Shown: positions 27,801 to 37,300, numbered from the stretch's first letter. The stretch: 64,000 nucleotides of DNA from Phormidesmis priestleyi Ana (GCA_001314865.1 LJZR01000014.1:62001-126000), one strand, 5' to 3'. Translations and numbers: made by a program. The notes: generated from the sequence alone by a model not told the origin.

Positions 27801-30072
27801 TGGGATAGCAGTAGATACGACCTTTAGTAACAACGAGGCTGCTGCTCAAGGCGGGGGCATTCAAATACAGTCTGGGGCGAGCCTGGATGCTACGCGCATC
27901 ACCATGCAAGGGAACCGAGCACTTTTGGGCGGTGGGCTAGCCAACAGAGGGACGACTACGCTGACGAACACCACGCTGAGTGGTAACAGTGCTGCTGATC
28001 AAGGCGGTGCTATTTACTCCTTTGACTCGAATACGCAGCTTACCCTGAGCAGCAGCACCATTAGTAACAACAGCGCAGGTGTTTCAGGCGGGGGGATTGT
28101 TGAGCGTAATACTCAATCATTAGACGTGCAAAATACCCTCGTGGCTGCTAATACGAGCGTTTCTGCTGCTGATGTCAGTGGCACTTTTGAAGATCAGGGC
28201 AACAACCTGATTGGTTCAGCAGAGGGTTCGGTTGGATTTACTCGTAGTCTGTTGGTGGGGAGTGCAGCCACGCCGCTCGATCCTGAACTCGCGCCCTTAG
28301 CGGATAATGGCGGGCTTACTAGAACTCATCTACTCCAGTCTGATAGTCCGGCGATCAACGCTGCTAGTCCCGATCAGACATTAGGGATGGATCAGCGAGG
28401 ATTGGCACGGGTGGTGGGTGCTGCAATGGATATTGGCGCGGTGGAGGTGACGGCGGGTGAGGTATCTGCTGATATTTTGGCTGCGATCGCGCCTAATCAA
28501 CCGCCCACCGCTACTCCTGGCTCGTCCGTTCCCAACAGCAATCCTTCCGAGACTTCCACCCAGCCCATTATTGAAACTTCCACCCAGCCCATTATTGAAA
28601 CTTCCAATCAACCTGTTATTGAAACTTCAGAACACTCTCCGGTGACTGTCAGCTCTGCCCTCTCTGATCTTTTATTACAGCAAATATCGGCTGCTGAAGC
28701 TGCTGAAACACTTGATATAGAGCAGAATATAGAGCAGAGCTTTCAGCCCCAAACAACGTTTGAAGAGAGCGCCGATAACACTGCTATTCGTCAGCTAGAA
28801 CAAACCTTTAGCCAAAGCTTTGCAGACTACTGGGATCTTTCTCTTGGGCCAGATTTAACCTTTGATGAGGTGCAGGCTATTTTGCGTCGCGCTCAATCAG
28901 AGTACACCGTCAATTCAGCTGTCATTTACGCCATGTTTGCCTCAAGTGATAGCGACGCCTCTGATAGCGAAGATTCCGCCAGTTCACAGTCCGACATTTT
29001 ACAGTCCGACATTTTACAGATAGAGGCCCAACCCTCTCCAAGCGATTTGTTAAATCTGTCGCTAGTGATGCCAGATGGTGAGCTAGTAAGCTACGAGCTA
29101 CCGGTGACTCGGCAAGAAGTCACCCAGCAAATCAGCCTGTTTCGCACCATGGTCTCCGATCCTGAAGATTCGTTTGGCTATCGCCCGTTAGCGCAGCAGC
29201 TATACCAGTGGCTATTAGAGCCCTTAGAAGACGTGTTAGCTGCTCAAAATATCCAAAACCTGATGTATGCCTTAGATGCTGGCCTGCGAACAGCCCCGGT
29301 GGCTGCGATGAGTGACTCTTCTGGTGGTTTCGCATTAGAGCGATACGGCATTTCTGTGGTGCCCAGCATTGGGTTAATGCAGGCAGATTTTCCCATGCCA
29401 GTCAGGCGCTCTACTATTGCTATGGGCGTTTCTGAGTTTGCGCAGGAGAGCCCACTGCCCGCGGTGCCGATTGAGCTGGGCATGATTAAATCCTTTGTGC
29501 CTGCTTCTGAAACAGTGCTCAACGAATTTACTACGCTAGATGCGTTGCAGCAGGTTCAATCGTTAGACCAACCCGGTGTGCTGCATTTAGCCACGCATGC
29601 GATGTTCGATCCGTATTCTCCTGAAAGCTCCTCTATTTTGCTATGGGAAGAGCCGCTCAGCATGGCCGCGTTTAGCGATCAAGACTGGCATGGGGCTGAT
29701 TTAGAACTCTTGATCTTAAGTGCCTGTTCTACCGCGCTGAGCAGTGCTAACGCCGAGCTGGGCTTTGCCGGGCTTGCGGCTGCCTCTGGGGTAGATGCGA
29801 CTATCGGTAGCCTATGGCAGGTCTCAGATGTCGGCACATTGGCTTTAATGAGCGAATTTTACGCCCAACTCGAATCTCACGACCTGCGGTTTGAAGCGCT
29901 CAGGCAGGCGCAACTCTCACTGCTCAATGGCAAAACCCGAATTGAAAACAATCAGCTAATCACCAGTCGAGGCAGAATTCCCCTGCCTGAAGACTGGAAC
30001 CTCCCCAATAAAGCGATGTTAGATCACCCGTTTTTCTGGTCGGCCTTTACTATGGTGGGCAATCCCTGGTAA
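24883..30072 (+). CDS. Two-partner-secretion exoprotein with beta-helix and C-terminal CHAT protease domain
   Basis: The 1729-residue protein combines four parts. Residues 1-29 are a signal peptide ending SSVQA. About 30-260 is a filamentous-haemagglutinin-type TPS export domain with NLYLINPAGVLFGP at about 111-124. About 560-1080 is a right-handed beta-helix of polymorphic-outer-membrane-protein-like repeats (GGAI, GGGI and FxNN turns), followed by a choice-of-anchor-Q-like segment (about 1127-1190: PLADNGGL, DSPAINAA, DQRGLAR, DIGAVEV). After a repeat-rich linker (about 1220-1250) comes a CHAT caspase-like domain (about 1400-1729) with His1572 in LHLATHAMF and Cys1615 in LSACSTALS. ATG 24883 fits the signal peptide better than upstream GTG 24784. 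No TpsB-type outer-membrane partner is nearby. Confidence 0.88.
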   Translation: MKQKYLRCLWVTPCVWSVGLFASSSSVQAGVVATPGDAGTTVIFSGNRFDIEGGTQAGGNLFHKFDAFNVDTGQAANFVGDASVLNIVGQISGRNSSYIDGQVQVQGSDANLYLINPAGVLFGPHAQLSLQGSFTAIAADQVGFNDDWLDVYQTNPDYSSLTADPSAFRFTGSEASAVVNRGNLAVAAGESISLIGGTVLSTGTLEAAGGEIGLVAVEGESTVRFTQPGSLLSLEMTQGDIPINVGGGFAVTDLPALLTGDPRRQANDLQIIADTEGALVSLDGNGVEAGEVAISGALSTRSTTANGGTISLLGRSVNVLSAVVDASGVNGGTIRIGGGMGDSSDLGDSAATLPESDGVLFETLSFSSNAPVIRADGLAGAGGDVFVGGQLAAILNGVISARGTAQGGLVETSSDNLSLSETLTVLTEGSTDNGRWLISSDAMEIVAAGSTYGTIAHGLIERTLDAGTDVEIFTNPAADALNDITLSSSIQQTGSSTAGLTLTGQQFAVQNGSTIDLASTGGLTFNIDVGSTDVTKAQSSRSVEDAIAAIGNITGESTLNLGAGTYDFSAPVSLDTQVNIYGSTIGSTLLRSFGGDHRILSVTADGDVQLRDLILGGGSGFGGGIRNFGDLSVESSRFIGNIDELGGAIFSGDNSNLTVLNSDFVSNGSQDIAIGGSGGAIALLGATATIEGSTFFNNIAADDGGALFIRNSNARISNTNFTNNTSVDDGAGAAVNGSGQTHFVGVTFAGNNANDGGAIAMWDGGQATFDDVTFTGNTAIQAGGAVNLFSSTATFINSRFQDNTALSGGGISAVNSTAVIQESEFERNIASNSGGALRAINTDFSLTDSTFVDNSARQGGGVAAVTPVNAMITNTLFKNNRAQQEGGAIYALSGTTTITDTTLTGNESDGSGGGLALTGGLTEIKNSRIEGNIAGGGGGGLYVINGTARLEASEVDGNQAQDGAGLAVSTGGAGIAVDTTFSNNEAAAQGGGIQIQSGASLDATRITMQGNRALLGGGLANRGTTTLTNTTLSGNSAADQGGAIYSFDSNTQLTLSSSTISNNSAGVSGGGIVERNTQSLDVQNTLVAANTSVSAADVSGTFEDQGNNLIGSAEGSVGFTRSLLVGSAATPLDPELAPLADNGGLTRTHLLQSDSPAINAASPDQTLGMDQRGLARVVGAAMDIGAVEVTAGEVSADILAAIAPNQPPTATPGSSVPNSNPSETSTQPIIETSTQPIIETSNQPVIETSEHSPVTVSSALSDLLLQQISAAEAAETLDIEQNIEQSFQPQTTFEESADNTAIRQLEQTFSQSFADYWDLSLGPDLTFDEVQAILRRAQSEYTVNSAVIYAMFASSDSDASDSEDSASSQSDILQSDILQIEAQPSPSDLLNLSLVMPDGELVSYELPVTRQEVTQQISLFRTMVSDPEDSFGYRPLAQQLYQWLLEPLEDVLAAQNIQNLMYALDAGLRTAPVAAMSDSSGGFALERYGISVVPSIGLMQADFPMPVRRSTIAMGVSEFAQESPLPAVPIELGMIKSFVPASETVLNEFTTLDALQQVQSLDQPGVLHLATHAMFDPYSPESSSILLWEEPLSMAAFSDQDWHGADLELLILSACSTALSSANAELGFAGLAAASGVDATIGSLWQVSDVGTLALMSEFYAQLESHDLRFEALRQAQLSLLNGKTRIENNQLITSRGRIPLPEDWNLPNKAMLDHPFFWSAFTMVGNPW
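28552..28629 (+). repeat. Three 24-base tandem repeats in the linker of the CHAT exoprotein
   Basis: Units at 28552-28575 and 28576-28599 are identical; 28600-28623 is diverged. Each codes the octapeptide TSTQPIIE or TSNQPVIE. The linker separates the beta-helix from the CHAT half. Confidence 0.9.
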
Positions 30073-30084
30073 TTGTAGAAATTT

Positions 30085-31674
30085 ATGCGAGATTTTCATC
30101 TGCCTGGTCGCTCTCCTGCCTATGGTCACCGTGGAATGGCTGCAACTTCCCATTCTTTGGCGACGCTCACAGCGATCGATATATTGCGAGCGGGTGGTAA
30201 TGCGGTGGATGCGGCGATCGCTGCCTCTGCAGTTTTATGTGTTGTCGAACCTCAAGCGACCGGCATTGGCGGCGACTGCTTTGTGCTCTATGCGCCTGCG
30301 AACCAAGGCAGCGTGGTTGCGCTGAACGGTTCAGGCAAGGCCCCAGGCAAAGCCAATCTCAGCTGGTTTGTCGATCAGGGGATGAAGCAAATTTCCCTAC
30401 AAAGCCCGCATTCTGTGACGGTGCCGGGCGCGATAGATGCCTGGTGTAAGCTGCATGATGACTATGGACGCAAGACCTTTAGCGAACTGCTAGCACCGGC
30501 GATTCGTTTAGCGATAGAAGGCTATACAGTGCATCCGCGCGTGGCTTATGACTGGGCACAGCTCGCCAAAAAACTGAAGGCTACCGAAAATGCGACACAA
30601 ACGCTGCTGGTTGATGGCGAGGCTCCGAAGGCGGGCGATCGCCACCGGCAACCCAAGCTAGGCCACACGCTTCAAACCATTGCCGATCAAGGCCGTGACG
30701 GTTTCTATGCCGGGCCAGTGGCAGAAGATATTGTCAGCTATTTACAGTCTATCGGTGGGCTACATACGCTAGAAGATTTTGCTGCACCTCAGGCGGAGTA
30801 TGTCACGCCGATTTCGACTCAGTATCGAGGGTATGACGTATTTGAGTGCCCGCCCAATGGTCAAGGTTTGACGGCGCTGATTATGCTCAATATTCTCTCA
30901 GGGTTCGACCTTACTGACTTTTCGCCGATGAGTGCGCAGCGGCTGCATTTGGAATGTGAGGCGGCAAGGCTAGCGTATGGGGTGCGCGATCGCTACATTG
31001 CTGATCCTAATCAGGCCGATATCCCGTTGGCGTTTTTGCTGTCGCCAGACTACGCCGATCAGCTGAGATCCAAAATCAGCCTAGATAAAGCCATGCCACC
31101 TTTGGCTGACTCAGACTTTCCCGTTCATCCGGACACTGTTTATTTATGCGTTGTCGATCAAGAAGGGAATGCGGTTAGCTTTATCAATTCGGTGTTTCAT
31201 GGCTTTGGCAGTGGATTGGTGAGTCCAAAAACAGGTGTTTTGTTGCAGAACCGAGGCGCAGGGTTTGTTTTAGAAGCCGGACATCGAAATGCGATCGCTC
31301 CTTACAAACGCCCTCTACATACGATTATTCCTGGAATGCTCATGAAAGCAGGCCGCGTTGTGATGCCGTTTGGTGTGATGGGTGGTCAGTACCAGCCCAC
31401 TGGTCAGACTCACTTTCTGACCAATCTGTTGGACTACCGGATGGATGTACAAACCGCGCTAGATTTTCCCCGTGTGTTTCACGATGGCAAAGTCTGCCAG
31501 ATAGAGCGGGGTATTCCTGATCAAATCAAGCATGGATTAGAGGCTATAGGCCACAAAGTCGTTCCAGCCGTTTTACCCCATGGTGGCGGACAAGCGATTT
31601 GGATAGAAGAAACTGGCAGCCTAGTGGGGGGATCTGATCCGCGTAAAGACGGCTGCGCACTAGGTTACGAGTGA
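30085..31674 (+). CDS. Gamma-glutamyltransferase family protein (YwrD-like glutathione hydrolase)
   Basis: The 529-residue protein is an Ntn hydrolase of the gamma-glutamyltranspeptidase family: AATSHSLATLTAIDILRAGGNAVDAAIA near the N-terminus, ATGIGGDCFVLYA, GSGKAP, SVTVPGAIDAW, and the self-processing site where Thr351 (in HPDTVYLCVVDQEGNAVS) should become the N-terminal nucleophile of the small subunit. The later FGSGLVSPKTGVLLQNRGAGF and GVMGGQYQPTGQ agree. No signal peptide is seen, so it is probably cytosolic, unlike E. coli Ggt. It starts 12 bases after the CHAT exoprotein gene, so the two are likely co-transcribed. The true substrate is unknown. Confidence 0.88.
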   Translation: MRDFHLPGRSPAYGHRGMAATSHSLATLTAIDILRAGGNAVDAAIAASAVLCVVEPQATGIGGDCFVLYAPANQGSVVALNGSGKAPGKANLSWFVDQGMKQISLQSPHSVTVPGAIDAWCKLHDDYGRKTFSELLAPAIRLAIEGYTVHPRVAYDWAQLAKKLKATENATQTLLVDGEAPKAGDRHRQPKLGHTLQTIADQGRDGFYAGPVAEDIVSYLQSIGGLHTLEDFAAPQAEYVTPISTQYRGYDVFECPPNGQGLTALIMLNILSGFDLTDFSPMSAQRLHLECEAARLAYGVRDRYIADPNQADIPLAFLLSPDYADQLRSKISLDKAMPPLADSDFPVHPDTVYLCVVDQEGNAVSFINSVFHGFGSGLVSPKTGVLLQNRGAGFVLEAGHRNAIAPYKRPLHTIIPGMLMKAGRVVMPFGVMGGQYQPTGQTHFLTNLLDYRMDVQTALDFPRVFHDGKVCQIERGIPDQIKHGLEAIGHKVVPAVLPHGGGQAIWIEETGSLVGGSDPRKDGCALGYE

Positions 31675-31727
31675 GGGGAGTGTCAATTTAAGGAGAGTGA
31701 TTTTAAGGAGAGATAATCTTAAAAAGA

Positions 31728-33107
31728 TTATTTCAACTGAGTGCGTCGCCACCGTGAGTACAGTAATGAGTACAGCAATAAGTGATTCCGCTGCTTCAAA
31801 AAAAAGTAAATATAAACGCTAATAATGGCCAGCAAACACAACCCACTCAGGCTGTTGTAGCTATCAATAATGCGCTGATCATTCCATCCATGGCCTACTA
31901 GGCGGTTCATATCGCCGCCTGCATCACCAGAGCCAAACAGCATGGTTCCCCAAGGAATTGATTGCAGGCCGCTTTGAATTTGTCGCCAACGCATGGTTGA
32001 TCCGACAAAGGTAAAGCCTGCCAGCAGCAGGACGGGGTAGCGGTAAAAGTCCCAGCGCCATTTTTCAGGCATTGGAAAGTAAAAGCTGATAATTAGCAAG
32101 CTAGATAGATAAAATTCACCACCTACGCCCCCAAACGAAAGTAGTAGATCGTAGGTATTTTCTGAGATGAGCCAAGTGAGATAAAACTGAAGGATAGCCA
32201 GTGCGATCGCTAGCACCATCGGCCAACGCTTTTGTTCTTTTTTTCCTGTCCAAAACAACAACAACAACAGCGTTAGCACACCAAAGTACACAAACAAAGA
32301 CTTGTGCAGTCCTGTGTTCGTCCAACCAAAAGGCAGCGGAAGCGCCCGGTATCCACATAGCCAAGCAACCGTCGCATGCCCGCACTCATGAATCCAAATG
32401 GTGACTCCACCAAGTAAAAATTGGATTACTGGCATACTATTTAGCAGCGCTGCTATCAACATGAACCCTGGGAAAAATAGGGTATTGCTAAAGCGATTAT
32501 TAAACGAGTACAAATCTTGATCGTCTGCGGTGGCTTGAATCTTGGGCATTGGAAACGACTGTTTCCATAGGGTTTTATGGTTGTTTTCTAATCCATATAG
32601 CCGGACAATATCTACTCGGCTCAACCCATAGTCGGCAGGGTTACAGGCGCTGAGCAAGTTATAAACCTCTGCGGCTATTGTCTGCTGGCTCGTATCCGGC
32701 TCAATCGCAATACCCAAATGTAAAATTTGCCCGCGTAGGCTGGCTCGTCCGACTATCCCTTGATGGGCTAAAGCCTCTGTCAGACTTTCCGGTCGGCTCC
32801 CTGTTTGGCTCTCTGTTTGGCTCTCGGCTGGGCTCTCTGTTCGACCCTTCTCTACAAGCAGCGTTCTGGCTTCAGTTGCGCTGCTTGTCGCTGAAGTCGT
32901 GGGTGAGAGTTGTTGTTCACCTCGCGTTGTTAGCAGATGCCGTTTTACTTGATCGCGAGCCGTTTTCAGCGCTGGTATTGCCTCTCTGTTTCCGGCGCAT
33001 ATCATCTGTCCACGCAGTTGAAAATAAGCATCGTCTAAGTCTTTGAGGTTGGCATTATCAGGCAGTCCTAAATGCTGATAACAGGCCTGTAGTTTGTCAG
33101 TTCTCAT
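31728..33107 (-). CDS. Multipass membrane HExxH protein with degenerate J-like N-terminus
   Basis: The 459-residue protein has three parts. Residues 1-65 (LQACYQHLGLPDNANLKDLDDAYFQLRGQ) resemble a J-domain helix pair but lack the HPD tripeptide. Residues about 75-130 are Ser/Thr/Glu-rich, partly coded by a 12-base repeat. From about 205 on are roughly six membrane helices, the first pair carrying TIWIHECGHATVAWL with His240, Glu241 and His244, a zinc-protease HExxH in the membrane as in site-2 proteases (M50). I do not see a clear second S2P motif (NPxxDG). It may be an intramembrane protease or a relative that lost or altered activity. The DUF1361 gene lies upstream on the same strand. Confidence 0.65.
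   Translation of the reverse strand: MRTDKLQACYQHLGLPDNANLKDLDDAYFQLRGQMICAGNREAIPALKTARDQVKRHLLTTRGEQQLSPTTSATSSATEARTLLVEKGRTESPAESQTESQTGSRPESLTEALAHQGIVGRASLRGQILHLGIAIEPDTSQQTIAAEVYNLLSACNPADYGLSRVDIVRLYGLENNHKTLWKQSFPMPKIQATADDQDLYSFNNRFSNTLFFPGFMLIAALLNSMPVIQFLLGGVTIWIHECGHATVAWLCGYRALPLPFGWTNTGLHKSLFVYFGVLTLLLLLFWTGKKEQKRWPMVLAIALAILQFYLTWLISENTYDLLLSFGGVGGEFYLSSLLIISFYFPMPEKWRWDFYRYPVLLLAGFTFVGSTMRWRQIQSGLQSIPWGTMLFGSGDAGGDMNRLVGHGWNDQRIIDSYNSLSGLCLLAIISVYIYFFLKQRNHLLLYSLLYSRWRRTQLK
32795..32842 (-). repeat. Four 12-base tandem repeats in the HExxH protein gene
   Basis: GGCTCTCTGTTT and variants fill 32795-32842 in four units, coding ESQT/GSRP-like tetrapeptides in the linker. Confidence 0.85.
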
Positions 33108-33244
33108 CTCTACTTAGCGCCCCATCAAGTTCGCGATCGCTTGATGTCAGCATTCCCAGTCTATGCTCTATTCACAAGTGGCTGAGACAAGTGGCTGATA
33201 GTAATTGACTGATAGCCAGTCGCTGATAGCAAGTGACTGGCAAG

Positions 33245-34114
33245 TTACAAGTCGAGTGCATCAACGCCTTGCTTGCTGTAGTGAATACGTAGCTTAATGC
33301 CTAAGGTGATTTGTTTCATAACCCAATACAGCACAGCCAAAATAATAAATGTCACAAATACAACGGTGGCTGGGCGTTTTGTTGTCAGCGTATTGAGTGT
33401 CGTAACCAGTACGCTGGTCGGATCGGTTGCCAAATCCCAGCTATTTAGTCGGACAAAGCGTCCTAAATAAATACCAATCGCGCTCAGTGCATGAAGGAGC
33501 AGCTCGGTCGGTAAAATAAATTGCTCGCTGCCTTTTTGTTTGAGATAGGCAGCCAGGTTGATGATCGAGAGGGTATAGGCTTCAAAGCTGAGAATAATAG
33601 CGATCGCATGAAGCGGAATAAAGACCAGTGCAACGACCCATACTCGCAGTACTCCCGAGCTAATGCCTCGAATTAAATGCACAATATCGGTCAGCACATA
33701 GGGCGCATTGGGCAAAAAGGCGATAAAGGCGACTAAGCTAATCCACCATAGGATCGTGCGTCTACTTTTTTCCCGCTTAAATAAAAAAATGCTCATCGCC
33801 AGCGAAATGCCCATCAGTAAGACCCACCAGCCTAGCTTCATTTGCACAGTGCGATCGCCCGTTGAAAGCGCCCCCATGATTCGCATTTGTGCCTGCATAA
33901 TCCGAGGCAGTCGAGGCCAAAGTCCGACGACGCCCACGGCGGTCATCAGCGCAAACGCGCCCCATACCTTTGTTTTAGAAAGTTCGTTGCGCCGAAATAG
34001 CAAAAAGCTCAAAAATAAAGGCACGGCGGCCAAAAACAGGTTCCATAAAATCCAACCACTGTATACGTTGGAAAATGCGGTGAGAACATCTGCCAGGGCT
34101 GAGCGCAAAATCAT
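33245..34114 (-). CDS. DUF1361 multipass membrane protein
   Basis: The 289-residue protein has about seven to eight membrane helices and the DUF1361 core AFIAFLPNAPYVLTDIVHLI (about residues 130-149), with SFEAYTLSII and SAIGIYLGRFVRLNSWDL later on. The family is found in many bacteria; its function is unknown. It lies 137 bases upstream of the membrane HExxH gene in the same direction, so the pair could be one transcription unit. Its start is the first ATG (34114), which places the first helix close to the N-terminus. Confidence 0.85.
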   Translation of the reverse strand: MILRSALADVLTAFSNVYSGWILWNLFLAAVPLFLSFLLFRRNELSKTKVWGAFALMTAVGVVGLWPRLPRIMQAQMRIMGALSTGDRTVQMKLGWWVLLMGISLAMSIFLFKREKSRRTILWWISLVAFIAFLPNAPYVLTDIVHLIRGISSGVLRVWVVALVFIPLHAIAIILSFEAYTLSIINLAAYLKQKGSEQFILPTELLLHALSAIGIYLGRFVRLNSWDLATDPTSVLVTTLNTLTTKRPATVVFVTFIILAVLYWVMKQITLGIKLRIHYSKQGVDALDL

Positions 34115-34236
34115 AAGAGCTTACGGATAAGTAAATTATTTCTACTCACATTAACTCGAAGACCCAGGACTGTTTCTTGAAATGTCCCACTTTTCCGACT
34201 TTTTCTAAGCCAGCCCACAACGGTCACTGCCGTCGG

Positions 34237-34270
34237 AAAAACGTCCCAATTTCGCTGCAAATTGGGACGT
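34237..34270 (-). terminator. Terminator of the glutamate synthase gene
   Basis: ACGTCCCAATTT (34241-34252) and AAATTGGGACGT (34259-34270) form a perfect 12-bp stem with a 6-base loop. On the minus strand TTTT follows the stem. It lies about 80 bases after the glutamate synthase stop. Confidence 0.8.
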
Positions 34271-34351
34271 TGAAGCTGTTTTCTGTTGAGGGGTTATGCT
34301 GGGCGTGTTTTGCCCGGTGTTTTGTCCGGCGTTTTACCCATTGGACAACCG

Positions 34352-37300
34352 TTAAACAACTGTGCTGGCAGTTTTGTCTTTTTGTACGCCTTGTACGCCT
34401 TGTACGCCAGCTTCCGGACTATCTGCCTCGGAAGGCGGCACTACCTGCCAAAACTGAGAAAGATAGTGAGGCCAATCAGACAAAATTTGCTTGGCTTTGG
34501 CGCTATTGGTGCGGTTGGCATGGGCTTCAATGAGCGACTTAAGCTGCTGCTCACCTGCGGCTGTTAGCACCCGCTGCACCTGAACAATCTCAGGATTTAC
34601 GCGCGTTTGAAAGTCGCCTGCTTCATCTAGGAAGTAGCCCAGGCCGCCAGTCATGCCTGCGCCTACGTTGCGGCCTACCTTGCCAAGGACAACGACCACA
34701 CCGCCCGTCATATACTCACAGCAGTGGTCACCTGCTCCCTCAATGACCGCTTTGCCTTTAGAGTTGCGCACGGCAAATCGTTCGCCTGCAATCCCGCTGG
34801 CATACAGCGTGCCGCCCGTGGCTCCGTAAAGACAAGTGTTGCCAACGATCACGTTGTCAGCAGCTTGATAGGTGGCTTGCTCAAACGGCTTAATGACAAT
34901 TTCACCGCCGTTCATGCCTTTACCGACATAGTCGTTGGCTTCGCCCACGAGGGTAAGGCGCATGCCGCCGATGTTAAACGCGCCAAAGCTTTGACCAATG
35001 CTGCCTTTAAACGTGAGGTTGAGCTGACCGCTAAAGCCGGTGTTGCCATATTTTTGAGCGATCGCACCCGCAATCCGAGCGCCGACCGTTCGATCGGTAT
35101 TAATCACGTTCCAGTGTTTGGTGACGGTGCCTTGCTGGGCGATCGCGGCGGCCACATCAGCATCTGCCAATATGTCATCGTCTAGGACGGGGCCATTGCT
35201 ATGGATATCGCCATGTGTCAGCCAAGCTCTGTCGCTTTTTACATCGGGGAGCTTCACCAGTGATGACAAGTCTAGCGCTTTCGTTTTGGTTAGCGACACG
35301 TCATCGCGAGCGACTAGCAAGTCAGCTCGACCCACAATTTCATCCAGTGAGCGATAGCCCAGTTTTGCTAGCAAAGATCTCACTTCTTCGGCAATGAAGT
35401 AAAAGAAATTGACTACCTTACCCGGTGTGCCTGAAAATCGCTTGCGCAGTACCTCTTGCTGCGTGGCGACACCGACCGGACATTGATTGGTATGGCACAC
35501 CCGAGCCATGATGCAGCCTTCTGCAATCATCGCAATCGAGCCAAAGCCATATTCCTCAGCGCCCATCAGTGCGCCCATAATGACATCCCAGCCTGTTTTA
35601 AGGCCGCCATCTACTCGGAGCGTGACGCGATCGCGAAGCTGATTGTCCATCAACGCCCGATGCACTTCAGTGAGTCCTAGCTCCCAGGGCAAGCCAGCAT
35701 GCTTGATCGAACTCAGCGGTGAAGCGCCCGTGCCGCCGTCATGACCCGAAATTTGGATCACATCAGCATTCGCCTTCGCGACGCCCGCTGCAATAGTCCC
35801 AATGCCTACTTCAGCCACGAGCTTAACCGATACACCTGCGCGAGGATTGATCTGATGCAAATCAAAAATTAGCTGTGCGAGATCTTCAATTGAATAGATA
35901 TCGTGATGAGGCGGTGGTGAAATCAGGGTGACACCCGGCTTAGAATTGCGCAGCGAAGCGATGTATTCGCTCACCTTTTTGCCGGGGAGCTGACCGCCTT
36001 CTCCAGGCTTAGCGCCCTGTGCCATCTTAATTTCAATTTGCTGGGCACTCATCAGATACTCAGGGGTCACCCCAAATCGACCTGAGGCTACCTGTTTAAT
36101 TGCCGAAGAAGCGGTATCTCCGTTTTGCAGCCCTTTGAGGTGAGGCAGCGTGGCCGAGAAGCCATTGCTATCAACGTCATCCAACACTTCAAATCGAACG
36201 GCATCTTCCCCGCCCTCTCCTGAGTTAGACTTGCCGCCAATGCGGTTCATGGCAATTCCGAGGGTTTCATGCGCCTCTCGCGAGAGAGATCCTAGCGACA
36301 TTCCGCCTGTACAGAATCGCTTCATAATCGACTCAACAGATTCTACTTCGGTAAGCGCAATGGCCTCTCTGTCGCTCTTAAAGTCCAGCAGATCGCGCAA
36401 CGCTGCAACCGGGCGACCGCTGAGCTGCTCGCGATAAACCTCGTAGTGATCATATTGCTGGGTTTCAACTGCCTTGTGCAGCAGCTTGGTCATGGCGGGG
36501 TTGTTCATGTGGTATTCACCCGATGGCCGCGACTGTACGAAGCCCATATTTTCTAGCCGCTTGCGCGTTAGCTCTGGAAAAGCCTTTTGGTGGAAAGACA
36601 TGGTTTCTTGAGCGAGTTCTGAAATGCTTAAGCCACCTAGTCGGGAGACGCTGCCTTTGAAGGCAATTTCCCTGAGATCTGTGCCGATTCCAACAGCTTC
36701 AAAAATCTGTGCGCCTCGATAGCTGCTCAGCAGGGAAATGCCCATTTTTGAGAGAATTTTGAGCAACCCGTTCTCAACTGCCTTGCGATAGTTGGTCTGG
36801 GCACCGTTAAGGGTAGAAACAGGCAGCTTGCCAGTCTCCATTTGCTTTTGGGTTTTTTTGTCAGCCCACCAGTGACGCACGCTCTCTAGGGCGAGATACG
36901 GGCAAATAGCGGTGGCACCATAGCCCAGTAGGCAAGCAAAGTGATGGGTACTCCAGCACTGCGCGGTATCGACAATCAGCGAGGTTTCCATCCGCAGGCC
37001 TTGGGCGATCAGGTGGTGATGCACTGCGCCAACGGCGACGAGCGGTGGAATGTAGGTTTGCTGGCCCGAAAGCGTTGTGGTTTCGCCGGTCGAACTGATG
37101 CGATCGCTCAAAATCAAAATCTGACTGCCCGTGCTAACCGCTTTTGCCGCGTTATCACACAGGGCTTTAATCGCCGCTTCTAGTCCAAGCGGCCCCCCTT
37201 CTACTGCATATAGCGTAGAAATATCGCTGACCGGAAAGTCCGACTTGCGAATCATCGCCATCTCGGTGTCGTTAATAACCGGCGACTCCAGCTTCATCAG

